Assembly (NCBI RefSeq): GCF_900101045.1
Contig: NZ_FNFN01000007.1
Coordinates: 248,001 to 312,000, forward strand
Length of the DNA: 64,000 nt
Source of the DNA: Nocardioides sp. YR527
GTDB taxonomy: Bacteria; Actinomycetota; Actinomycetes; Propionibacteriales; Nocardioidaceae
Direction of reading: 5' to 3'
Part shown: positions 8,373 through 15,917 of the stretch, in pieces
How positions within the stretch are numbered: the stretch's first letter is position 1
How the letters are laid out: every line of letters starts with the position of its first letter
Translations under genes and position numbers: made by a program
The notes under the pieces: generated by a model
What the model was told of the DNA's origin: nothing
What the model saw: only the letters and a program-made list of their open reading frames with translations
Database searches by the model: none

Positions 8373-9487
8373 TGCCGCACCGCTCTGCCGAGAGCATCCG
8401 CGACGATCTCCTGCTGCTCCGCGGTGATGCCCGGGAACATCGGCAGCGAGATGATCTCGCGCGCGAGCGCCTCCGCGACCGGGAACGAGCCGGCGCCGTG
8501 TCCGAGCCAGGAGAAGGCCGGCCACAGGTGCACCGGCGCCGGGTAGTGGATGCCGGCACCGACCCCTGCCTCCAGGAGGTCACCCAGCACCCGGTCGCGG
8601 TCGGCGACCCGGGCGACGTAGAGGTGCCAGACGTGCTGGTTTCCCGGCAGGACCCGCGGCAGGACCACCTCCGGCACGTCGGCGAGCAGCGTGGCGTACC
8701 GCTGCGCGGCCTCGTCCCGCTCGGCGTTCCAGCCCTTGAGGCGCTCGAGCTTGAGCGAGAGGACGGCCGCCTGGACCGAGTCCAGACGGGAGTTGGTGCC
8801 GACGTCGAGGTGCTCGTACTTCGCCACCCCGCCGTGGTTGCGCAGGGCACGGACCCGGTCGGCGATCTCCGCCGACCCGGTGGTCACCGCTCCCGCGTCC
8901 CCGTACGCGCCGAGGTTCTTGCCCGGGTAGAAGCTGGTCCCGGCAGCCACGCCGAAGGACCCCGCCGGGCGGCCGTTCCGGCTGGCTCCCTGGGACTGGG
9001 CCGCGTCCTCCAGGAGGAGTACGTCATCACCCACCGCCTCGCGGAGCCGCTCGAAGGGCGCCACCTGCCCGTACAGATCCACCCCGATGACCGCTCGGGT
9101 GCGGCCGGTGACCCGGCGGGCGACGTCGGCGGGGTCGATCAGGAAGTCCTCGTCGCAGTCGGCGAGCACCAGGTCGGCTCCGGCGATCGCGACCGCCTCG
9201 GCAGTGGCGACGAAGGTGTTGGCGGGGACGATCACCTCGTCGCCCGCCCCGATGCCCGCGCCGCGCAGAGCGAGCACCAGCGCGTCGGTGCCGTTGCCGA
9301 CGCCGATGCAGTGCTCGACGCCGGCGAACTCGGCGTACTCCTCCTCGAAGCGCCGCACCTGCGGCCCCAGGACGAACGCGCCGCTCTCGCAGATCTCGGC
9401 GAACGCGCTCACCGCCTCGTCGTTGATGGCCTCGTTCTGGGGCCGCAGGTCGACGAAGGGCACGCTCGGGCGTGGGTTCGCGGTCAT
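8369..9487 (-). CDS. DegT/DnrJ/EryC1 aminotransferase (sugar 3-amino type)
   Basis: 372 aa. It begins VPFVDLRPQNEAINDE, has GNGTDALVLALRGAGIGAGD and NTFVATAEAV, and the PLP-binding lysine context SFYPGKNLGAYGDAGAV. The run VDLYGQVAPFERL is typical of the WbpE/DesV-like branch that makes 3-amino-3-deoxy nucleotide sugars. With a Gfo/Idh oxidase (14765-15835) and a WbpD-like N-acetyltransferase (35858-36484), a WbpB-E-D-like route to a 2,3-diamino sugar acid is possible; this is inference. GGAAGGAA precedes the ATG at 9487. The gene overlaps the flippase gene by four bases. Confidence 0.87.
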   Translation of the reverse strand: MTANPRPSVPFVDLRPQNEAINDEAVSAFAEICESGAFVLGPQVRRFEEEYAEFAGVEHCIGVGNGTDALVLALRGAGIGAGDEVIVPANTFVATAEAVAIAGADLVLADCDEDFLIDPADVARRVTGRTRAVIGVDLYGQVAPFERLREAVGDDVLLLEDAAQSQGASRNGRPAGSFGVAAGTSFYPGKNLGAYGDAGAVTTGSAEIADRVRALRNHGGVAKYEHLDVGTNSRLDSVQAAVLSLKLERLKGWNAERDEAAQRYATLLADVPEVVLPRVLPGNQHVWHLYVARVADRDRVLGDLLEAGVGAGIHYPAPVHLWPAFSWLGHGAGSFPVAEALAREIISLPMFPGITAEQQEIVADALGRAVRQ

Positions 9488-10950
9488 GACGGGGTTCCTT
9501 CCGGGACGGGGGCCGGCTCGAGCCGGCGAAGCTGGGTGAATCGCGCGCGCCACCACCGCAGCAGCGGCAGTGCGTAGAGCAGGAGGACGGCGACGGCGAC
9601 GGCGGCCAGCGTGAGGAGCCGGTTGCTCCCGAGGCCGGCGAGCCAGCCGCAGACGATGGCAGCCGGGACGGCCGCGAGGAGCGGGACCGCCGCCGGTCGG
9701 AGGAGGTCTCCGGGCCGGACCCCGACCTTGGCGAGCGCACGCAGGTAGAGCGGCACCACCACGACCGCGACGACCACGACATGGGTCCAGCCGGCGCCGG
9801 CCAGGCCCCAGCGGGCGACGCCGACGATCATCGCCGGCACCATCGCCACGACCCACGCGACCTGCACGACGAGGACGGCTCGGGTCTCCCCCGCGGCGAC
9901 CAGGAAGGTGGCCACCAGGTCGAGCACGACCCGGACACCTCCGAACACCGCGAGCCCGGTGAGCGCGGCGGCCGCCGGCTCCCAGCGCTCGCCGTAGACC
10001 AGGGTGACCAGCGGGACGGCCGCCCCGGCGAGGCCGAGCGAGGCCAGGGTGGCCACGGTGGTCAGGGGCGCGATGCAGAGCACCAGGCCACGGTTGCGGA
10101 CCTGTGGTGAGGATGCCTGGGAGAACGCGGGCAGTGCCACCACCCTGATGGCGGCTCCGAGCGCGCTCATCGGCCAGGACGAGATGTTGAACGCCAGCAC
10201 GTAGAGCCCGAGCTGCTCGGGGCCGAGGGTGCGGGAGACGATGAGGTTGTCGAGGCTCAGCAGCAGCCAGGAGAGCAGGTTCGCGGCGGCCAGCGGGAGA
10301 CAGAACGCGAGCGACTCCCTGGCCAGCGCAGGATCGAACCCCAGCCGAGGCACGGTGCGGGTGACGATGAACAGGCCCACCGCGATCACGCTCTGGCAGG
10401 CGATCTGGCCGCAGGCGAGCGCCTCGGCGCCGACACCGCCCAGGATCAGGCCGAGGGCGACCACCACCGAGGCCAGCAGGCCGAGCGCGTTGATGCCGAA
10501 CAGGGCACCTTGCCGATAGGCCCTGGTCAGTCGCGCCGAGGGAACGATCGTGAAGCCGAAGACGGCGATGCTCACCGCCATCAGCCTGATCACGCCGACC
10601 GACTCCGGGCTGTCGAAGGCGAGCGCGATCGGCTCGGCGGCCAGGGCCATCGTCGTGCCGAGGGCGACGCTCACGCCCAGGCCGATGCTCGCCACGGTCG
10701 GCGCCCGGGGCTCCATGTCGGGCGCGCGGACCAGGTCGGCGCCGAGCCCGAGGTCGGCCAGGGTGCTCAGGATCGCCCAGACCGTCAGCGCCACCGCATA
10801 GACGCCGAACTCCGCCGGCGCGACCAGCCGGGCGACGAGGATCCCGAACAGCACGCTGCCGACCCGCATCGCGATGGTGCCGCCGAGCCCCCAGCAGAGG
10901 CCGCGGCTCACTCGCCCGGCCACCGTCCCATGAGAGGTCGTCGTGGTCAT
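9484..10950 (-). CDS. Wzx-like lipopolysaccharide/oligosaccharide flippase
   Basis: 488 aa with about 12-14 hydrophobic helices. The N-terminus GTIAMRVGSVLFGILVARLV, followed by APAEFGVYAVALTVW, is characteristic of the MVF/PST (Polysacc_synt) flippase family. It should translocate undecaprenyl-diphosphate-linked repeat units to the outer face of the membrane, providing substrate for the O-antigen ligase/polymerase at 2290. Start ATG 10950 overlaps the upstream GT2 stop (ATGA) and its own end overlaps the aminotransferase start by four bases, so it is coupled at both ends. Confidence 0.87.
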   Translation of the reverse strand: MTTTTSHGTVAGRVSRGLCWGLGGTIAMRVGSVLFGILVARLVAPAEFGVYAVALTVWAILSTLADLGLGADLVRAPDMEPRAPTVASIGLGVSVALGTTMALAAEPIALAFDSPESVGVIRLMAVSIAVFGFTIVPSARLTRAYRQGALFGINALGLLASVVVALGLILGGVGAEALACGQIACQSVIAVGLFIVTRTVPRLGFDPALARESLAFCLPLAAANLLSWLLLSLDNLIVSRTLGPEQLGLYVLAFNISSWPMSALGAAIRVVALPAFSQASSPQVRNRGLVLCIAPLTTVATLASLGLAGAAVPLVTLVYGERWEPAAAALTGLAVFGGVRVVLDLVATFLVAAGETRAVLVVQVAWVVAMVPAMIVGVARWGLAGAGWTHVVVVAVVVVPLYLRALAKVGVRPGDLLRPAAVPLLAAVPAAIVCGWLAGLGSNRLLTLAAVAVAVLLLYALPLLRWWRARFTQLRRLEPAPVPEGTPS

Positions 10951-11996
10951 GTGCCGTACCTGCGCTCGAACCTCCACCGCAGGTGGTGCCGGACCTTCGC
11001 CGTCGCGCGGCTCCACGGTGCCGGACCGGGCACCCGGCCCTCCGTGGCATCGGCCCAGGCGCGTCCCCAGGCCCTGGTGCTCCGGATGGCGGAGTGCGTC
11101 TCGGCGGCGAAGCGGAGGTGGTCGAGGAGGATCGAGGAGTCGCCGTGAGCGACCTCCCGGCCGCGAACCAGCGCTTCCTTCGCCAGGGCCCGCATCGCGT
11201 ACGGCCGCAGGCTCTGGACCTCGGCGACGTCCGGTGCGCGCTCCTCGAAGAGGATGTCGAACGTGCGCCGACGCTCGCGCAGGTCGGTGAGCCAGCCCGC
11301 GTACTCGGTCAGGTGCATGTTGGCGTCGTGGACGCGGTAGGCCGCCTGGATCGGTCCGTCCACCCTGCCGACGTCCCAGCGGACAGCGGTGCGCAGCCAC
11401 ATGTCGAAGTCGCCCGAGTGGGGCAGCCGAGGGTCGTAGCCGTCGGTCTGCTCGAGCGCCTCGCGGCGCATCACCGCCTCGGGGCTGACCAGGAAGCAGC
11501 GACCCTGCCGCGCCGCGGTGCCGAGCCAGTCCCTTCCCGACCAGACCGACCAGCTGCGGGTCCGCCTCGGCCCGACCGGGAGCTCGTCGGTGAACGAGCG
11601 GGCGTACCCGTAGACCAGGCCGACGCGGGGATGGTGCTCCATCAGCGCGACCGCACGGGTGAGCGCGTCGGGCATCAGCACGTCGTCCGCGGAGACGAGG
11701 GTGACATAGTCCCCGCGCACCCGGGAGAGCCCGTCGTTGTAGGTCTGGATGTGCCCGGCGTTCTGCTCGTGGACGAGCACGTCGACGCGTGGATCCGCGG
11801 CGGCCAGCGAGCGTGCGACATCGGCGCTGCCGTCCGGGGACGCGTCGTCGACGATCAGCACGTCGACGTCTACGCCGTCCTGGGCGAGGGCACCCGCGAC
11901 CGCCTGAGGCAGATAGCGCCCATAGTTGTAGCAAGGGATCACGACACTGACCGACGGGCGCGTCCGCAGCGGTCGCGGGCGTTCGAACCGGCGCAT
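10947..11996 (-). CDS. GT2 family glycosyltransferase
   Basis: 349 aa. A clear GT-A fold is visible: SVSVVIPCYNYGRYLPQAV, LIVDDASPDGSADVA, and the DxD-type metal site VTLVSADDVLMPDAL. The later SGDFDMWLRTA and IQAAYRVHDANMH match the acceptor-side motif of family 2 enzymes that extend cell-surface glycans. The C-terminal 100 residues are helical and basic. ATG 11996 shares one base with the upstream acetyltransferase stop (TGATG). Acts at the cytoplasmic membrane face; donor not known. Confidence 0.87.
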   Translation of the reverse strand: MRRFERPRPLRTRPSVSVVIPCYNYGRYLPQAVAGALAQDGVDVDVLIVDDASPDGSADVARSLAAADPRVDVLVHEQNAGHIQTYNDGLSRVRGDYVTLVSADDVLMPDALTRAVALMEHHPRVGLVYGYARSFTDELPVGPRRTRSWSVWSGRDWLGTAARQGRCFLVSPEAVMRREALEQTDGYDPRLPHSGDFDMWLRTAVRWDVGRVDGPIQAAYRVHDANMHLTEYAGWLTDLRERRRTFDILFEERAPDVAEVQSLRPYAMRALAKEALVRGREVAHGDSSILLDHLRFAAETHSAIRSTRAWGRAWADATEGRVPGPAPWSRATAKVRHHLRWRFERRYGT

Positions 11997-12622
11997 CAGA
12001 CCGGCACCCGGACGGGGCGGGCGGGAACGCCGGCCCACGTCTCGCCGGGGGGCAGGTCCGCGAGGAGCACGGCCCCCATGCCGAGAACGGCATCGACGCC
12101 CACCGCGACGCGCTGGCGCACCGAGGAGTTCATCCCGAGGTAGGCGGCCTCGCCGACGACGACCTCCCCACCCAGCGCGACACCGGCGCACAGCGTGGCG
12201 AAGTCCCCGACCATGTCGTCGTGGGTGAGGACGGCATTGGGCATGACCACGACATGCCGGCCGACCGAGACCTGCGAGGTCAGCCGGGCACCGGCGAGCA
12301 GGATGCTGCCCCGTCCGACCTCGCACCCGTGGGCGACCGAGGCGTCGGGGTGGATGACGGTCGCGAACCGCTCCGGGGTCACCCCGTAGTCGAGCAGCCG
12401 CCCGATGAGCCGGCGGCGTATCCGGCCCGATCCGGCGCAGACGACCAGGTCGGTGCCGCTGTCGGAGACCAGCTCGACCGGGCCGATGACCTCGACCCCG
12501 CCGACGATGGTCCCCCATCGTTCGCGGTCGTCGTCGACCGCGACGATCTGGTCGTAGCCCGTGGTGGCGGCCGCCACCTCCCCGGCCAGCCCGCTGGCGG
12601 CGACGAGAACGAGCGTGGTCAT
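11996..12622 (-). CDS. NeuD/PglD-like sugar O- or N-acyltransferase
   Basis: 208 aa. An N-terminal Rossmann-like sugar-binding part (TLVLVAASGLAGEVAAAT, VAVDDDRERWG) is followed by a left-handed beta-helix of hexapeptide repeats (VIHPDASVAHGCEVGRGSIL, VVVMPNAVLTHDDMVGD, TLCAGVALGGEVVVGEAAYLG). This architecture belongs to the NeuD/PglD/PerB acetyltransferases that use acetyl-CoA to acylate an amino sugar. It sits directly after the second DegT aminotransferase (four-base overlap), the classic order for making an N-acetylated amino sugar. Confidence 0.85.
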   Translation of the reverse strand: MTTLVLVAASGLAGEVAAATTGYDQIVAVDDDRERWGTIVGGVEVIGPVELVSDSGTDLVVCAGSGRIRRRLIGRLLDYGVTPERFATVIHPDASVAHGCEVGRGSILLAGARLTSQVSVGRHVVVMPNAVLTHDDMVGDFATLCAGVALGGEVVVGEAAYLGMNSSVRQRVAVGVDAVLGMGAVLLADLPPGETWAGVPARPVRVPV

Positions 12623-13770
12623 CGGCGTACTCCCCCCTGTCGGAGCACGCCGATGACTCGCGCCTGCTCCGAGTCCGAGAGCTGGTGGAAGAGCGGCAGG
12701 ATGAGCGTGGAGTCGGCGAGATGCTCGGTGGCAGGCAGCACGACCCCGTCCGAGACGTACGCGGGCTGCCGGTGCGCCGCCATGATCCCGCGTCGCGCGG
12801 AGATCCCGGCCTCTGCCAGGGCACTCAGCAGCCCCTCGCGGTCCATCCCGTACCGCCCGGTGGTCGAGCCTGTCGAGACCACCTCGACCCAGAACGACTG
12901 GAAGTTGCACGTGCCCCAAGACGGGTCCGAGACCGCGCGCAGCCCGTCGATCTCGGCGACCGCCTTCGCATAGCCCGCAGCGAGCTCGCGGCGCCGGGTC
13001 ACGACCTCGGGCAGCCGGGACAGCTGCACCAGGCCGACCGCGGCCTGCAGGTCGGTCATCCGGAAGTTGAAGCCGACCTCGTCGTAGGACTCCGGCGGCG
13101 AGACCAGGCTGGCGTGCCGGTCGGCGGCGGAGACGCTCATCGCGTGCTCGCGCAGCGTGCGGGCCCGTGCGGCCCAGTCCTCGCGCGAGGTGGTGAGCAT
13201 CCCGCCCTCGCCCGTGGTGAGGATCTTGCGCGGGTGGAAGGACCAGGCGGCGATCTCGGCGCCGGCGCCGACGGGGCGACCCCGGTAGGTCGACCCGGCG
13301 CCGCAGGCGGCGTCCTCGATGACCACGATGTCGAGCGGGTCGCAGACCTCCCGGATCGCGTCCAGGTCGACCGGCACCCCGCCCTGGTCGACCACGATCA
13401 CCGCGGTCGTCCGCGGCGTGAGGGCCTCCCGAACGGTCTCCGCGGTGAGGTTCCCGGTGACCGGCGAGACGTCCGCGAAGACCGGCCGGGCGCCGACGTA
13501 GACCGCCGCGTTGGCGGTCGCGATGAACGAGAAGGACGGGACGACGACGTCGTCCCCGCGGGTCACCCCCGCCACGACCAGCGCCAGGTGGAGCGCCGTC
13601 GTGCAGCTCGAGGTGGCGACCGCGTGAGCAGCCTGCTGCGAGTCCGCGAAGCGGCGCTCGAACTCGGCCACCCGCGGCCCCTGGGCGACCCAGCCGGAGC
13701 GGAGCACCTCGGTGACCGCCGCGACCTCCTCCTCGCCCAGCCAGGGCTGCATGACGTTGATCCGGCTCAT
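12619..13770 (-). CDS. DegT/DnrJ/EryC1 aminotransferase (PglE/ArnB-like)
   Basis: 383 aa. It begins INVMQPWLGEEEVAAVTEVL and contains GWVAQGPRVAEFERRFA, SSCTTALHLAL, PSFSFIATANAAVYVGARP and the PLP-lysine context AWSFHPRKILTTGEGGML. That combination is typical of 4-amino sugar transaminases (PglE, ArnB, PerA), and the next gene is the matching acyltransferase. The coding sequence carries an in-frame palindromic repeat at 12859-12883 that encodes a short STGSTTGR-type insertion between two conserved blocks. Overlaps the epimerase stop by four bases. Confidence 0.87.
   Translation of the reverse strand: MSRINVMQPWLGEEEVAAVTEVLRSGWVAQGPRVAEFERRFADSQQAAHAVATSSCTTALHLALVVAGVTRGDDVVVPSFSFIATANAAVYVGARPVFADVSPVTGNLTAETVREALTPRTTAVIVVDQGGVPVDLDAIREVCDPLDIVVIEDAACGAGSTYRGRPVGAGAEIAAWSFHPRKILTTGEGGMLTTSREDWAARARTLREHAMSVSAADRHASLVSPPESYDEVGFNFRMTDLQAAVGLVQLSRLPEVVTRRRELAAGYAKAVAEIDGLRAVSDPSWGTCNFQSFWVEVVSTGSTTGRYGMDREGLLSALAEAGISARRGIMAAHRQPAYVSDGVVLPATEHLADSTLILPLFHQLSDSEQARVIGVLRQGGVRR
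12859..12883. repeat. Palindromic repeat inside the aminotransferase gene
   Basis: 25 bp with arms GGTGGTC and GACCACC around an inner GAGCCTGTC core; the reverse strand reads GGTGGTC-TCGACAGGC-TCGACCACC. Strings of the type TCGACAGGCTCGACCACC are, from memory, a common dispersed intergenic repeat in high-GC actinobacteria. Here one copy lies inside a reading frame without breaking it. Confidence 0.6.
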
Positions 13771-14768
13771 GACGTACCGCCCTGGAGAGCCCGCCCGGCC
13801 GCGATCTCGGAGCGCAGCGGCGTCCACCACTCGACCAGCTGCCGCAGCCCCTCCTCGAGCCCGATCGTCGGCTCCCAGCCCAGGTCGGCGCGGGCGGCAT
13901 CGATCGAGGCGAGTCGGCGGGTGACCCCGTTGACCGCTCGCTCGGGACCGTGCTCGACACCGAGGTCGGACCCCATGACGCGGACGAGCGCCTCGGCCAG
14001 CTCCAGCAACGAGGTCTCGGTGCCGGAGGCGATGTTGTAGACGCCCTCGGTCACGCCGGAGGCGGCGGCCAGGATGTTGGCGCGAGCGATGTCGGGAACG
14101 CAGACGAAGTCCATCGTCTGGCGCCCGTCGCCGAAGATCAGCGGCGGCTTGCCGTCGGCGATCCGCTCCATCCAGCGCACCAGCACCTCGGTGTAGGCGC
14201 CGTGCACGTCCATCCGGGGCCCGTAGACGTTGAAGTAGCGCAGCCCGACGTAGTCGAGCCCGTGCATCGCCCGGAAGGACCGCACGAGCCCCTCGTTGTA
14301 GGACTTCGCGGCGCCGTAGAGGGTGTCGTTGTTGTTGTGGTGGTGCCCCTCCGGCGTCGGGAACTCCTCGGCGAGCCCGAAGACCGAGGCCGAGGAGGCG
14401 TAGACCAGCTTGTCCACGCCCGCGGAGACCGCGGCCTCGACCACGTTGAACGTGCCGTCGACCAGCACCTCGTTGGCCAGCCGCGGCTCCTCGGCGCACA
14501 GGGTGATCCGGATGGCCGCCTGGTGGAAGACGAGGTCCTTGCCAGCGGTGAGGTCGCCGACCAGGTCGCGGTCGCGGATGTCGCCCTCGACCAGGGTGAC
14601 CCGGCCGGAGGCGAGGGCGTCGTCGAGGTTGGCCTTGCGTCCCCGGATCAGGCTGTCGAGCACGTCGACATGGCCCACGCCTTCCGAGAGCAGCTGGTCG
14701 ACGATGGTGGAGGCGATCGTGCCCGCACCTCCGGTGACCAGGACGTTCGCGCCGTTGAGAGTTGTCAT
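13767..14768 (-). CDS. Extended SDR NAD-dependent epimerase/dehydratase
   Basis: 333 aa. The nucleotide-binding motif NVLVTGGAGTIAS is near the N-terminus, DIRD follows at the expected distance, and the catalytic pair is seen as SSASVF plus YGAAK. Further motifs are RYFNVYGPRMDVHGAYTEVL and FGDGRQTMDFVCVPD, typical of UDP-hexose 4-epimerases and 4,6-dehydratases (WbpP/GalE/RmlB superfamily). A HHHNNND stretch before the Tyr motif is unusual. It would supply a nucleotide sugar for the two aminotransferases. Four-base overlaps on both sides. Confidence 0.85.
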   Translation of the reverse strand: MTTLNGANVLVTGGAGTIASTIVDQLLSEGVGHVDVLDSLIRGRKANLDDALASGRVTLVEGDIRDRDLVGDLTAGKDLVFHQAAIRITLCAEEPRLANEVLVDGTFNVVEAAVSAGVDKLVYASSASVFGLAEEFPTPEGHHHNNNDTLYGAAKSYNEGLVRSFRAMHGLDYVGLRYFNVYGPRMDVHGAYTEVLVRWMERIADGKPPLIFGDGRQTMDFVCVPDIARANILAAASGVTEGVYNIASGTETSLLELAEALVRVMGSDLGVEHGPERAVNGVTRRLASIDAARADLGWEPTIGLEEGLRQLVEWWTPLRSEIAAGRALQGGTS

Positions 14769-15835
14769 CGGATCAGCTCCAGGGTCGGGGTCTCGGCGGC
14801 CACCTCGACGAGGGCGCCACGGGCTCGGAGGCTGGTCTGGGCCGCCTCCAGGACGGAGAGGACACGGAGCCCGGCGGCCCCGTCGGTGCGCGGCGTACGG
14901 CCGTCGCGGATCGCCTCGGCGAACTCGCCGACCATCCGGGAGAGCGCCTCGTACTCGGGCAGCGCCGGTGCCCAGGTGTCACCCAGCCGGTAGGCGATGG
15001 TCGCGGTGGCGCGGTCGGCGATGTCCACGCTCTGCTGGACCAGGTCGACGCCGCGGTCGAAGACGCTGAGCCGCTGTTGCGGGTTGAGGTCGTCCCAGAC
15101 CAACGTACGCCGGCTCCCGCCGATCACCATCTGCCTGATCTTGGTGGGGCTGAGCCAGTTGACGTGGACGTGGGCCATCACCCCGCCCTCCAGCGGCAGC
15201 GTCAGGTAGCCGACGCACGCCTTGCCCGCCTTGAGCGGGTCGGCGCCGTGCGCGGCGACCCCGGTGGGGCGCAGCCCGCCGGGCAGGACGAAGTCGAGGA
15301 TGGAGAGGTCGTGCGGGGCCAGGTCCCAGAAGACGTCGACGTCGGGCTGCACCAGCCCGAGGTTGATCCGCACCGAGTCGACGAACAGGATCTCGCCGAG
15401 CGACCCGTCCTCGACCAGCTCGCGGATCTTCTGCACGACCGGCGTGTAGCAGTAGGTGTGGTCGGCCATCAGCACGAGATCGTTGGCGCGCGCCGCCTCG
15501 ACCATGCTCCGTCCCGACTCCACGTCGTCGGCCAGCGGCTTCTCGACGAGCACGTGCTTCCCGGCCCGCAGCGCCCTCTCGACGAGGTGCCGATGCGTGC
15601 CCGCCGGCGTCGCGATCGCCACCGCGTCCACGTCCTCGCGCGCGAGGACCTCGTCGAGGTCGGTCGTGGCCAGCACGTCCGTGCCGCCCCCGATCACCTC
15701 CTGGGCCCGCGCGATGTCCAGGTCGACGACCGCCACCAGCGCCCAGTCCGGTGCGTTCCGGAAGTTTCGGACGAGGTTGGGCCCCCAGTACCCGGCCCCG
15801 ACCACTGCCACACCGAGCGGTTCCCCATCAGTCAT
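14765..15835 (-). CDS. Gfo/Idh/MocA sugar oxidoreductase (WbpB-like)
   Basis: 356 aa. An N-terminal Rossmann fold (GVAVVGAGYWGPNLVRNF) is followed by the family motif VLVEKPLADDVESG and ADHTYCYTPVVQKIREL, then FWDLAPHDLSILDFVLPG. The EKPL lysine and the DLAPHD histidine are the expected catalytic pair. WbpB and relatives oxidise C3 of a UDP-sugar before transamination by a WbpE-type enzyme. It opens the 15835-5331 run, but a stable hairpin stands 20 bp before its ATG and I see no good ribosome site. Confidence 0.85.
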   Translation of the reverse strand: MTDGEPLGVAVVGAGYWGPNLVRNFRNAPDWALVAVVDLDIARAQEVIGGGTDVLATTDLDEVLAREDVDAVAIATPAGTHRHLVERALRAGKHVLVEKPLADDVESGRSMVEAARANDLVLMADHTYCYTPVVQKIRELVEDGSLGEILFVDSVRINLGLVQPDVDVFWDLAPHDLSILDFVLPGGLRPTGVAAHGADPLKAGKACVGYLTLPLEGGVMAHVHVNWLSPTKIRQMVIGGSRRTLVWDDLNPQQRLSVFDRGVDLVQQSVDIADRATATIAYRLGDTWAPALPEYEALSRMVGEFAEAIRDGRTPRTDGAAGLRVLSVLEAAQTSLRARGALVEVAAETPTLELIR

Positions 15836-15854
15836 GTGGCCATGGAATCCGCGA

Positions 15855-15882
15855 GGGGCGAGGCTCCGAAGAGCCTCGCCCC
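15855..15882 (-). terminator. Hairpin with UUCG loop between the DUF4082 gene and the sugar operon
   Basis: Perfect 12-bp arms, GGGGCGAGGCTC and GAGCCTCGCCCC, enclose four bases that read TTCG on the minus strand, closed by C-G (a stable tetraloop). There is no T-tract. It lies 35 bp after the 1588-aa gene stop and 20 bp before the Gfo/Idh start, so it may terminate or attenuate read-through. Confidence 0.7.
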
Positions 15883-15917
15883 ACCTATCCCCCCAATTAG
15901 GGACCGTCTCCCCCGGC

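Noticed and set aside
8373..8525. Longer glycosyltransferase starting at 8525
   Set aside because: The extra residues are an off-frame reading of the aminotransferase 3' end; GTG 8372 gives the usual GTGA coupling.
9484..12093. Single 869-residue protein through the flippase region
   Set aside because: The part before 10950 is an off-frame reading of the GT2 gene; the flippase starts at 10950 with an ATGA overlap.
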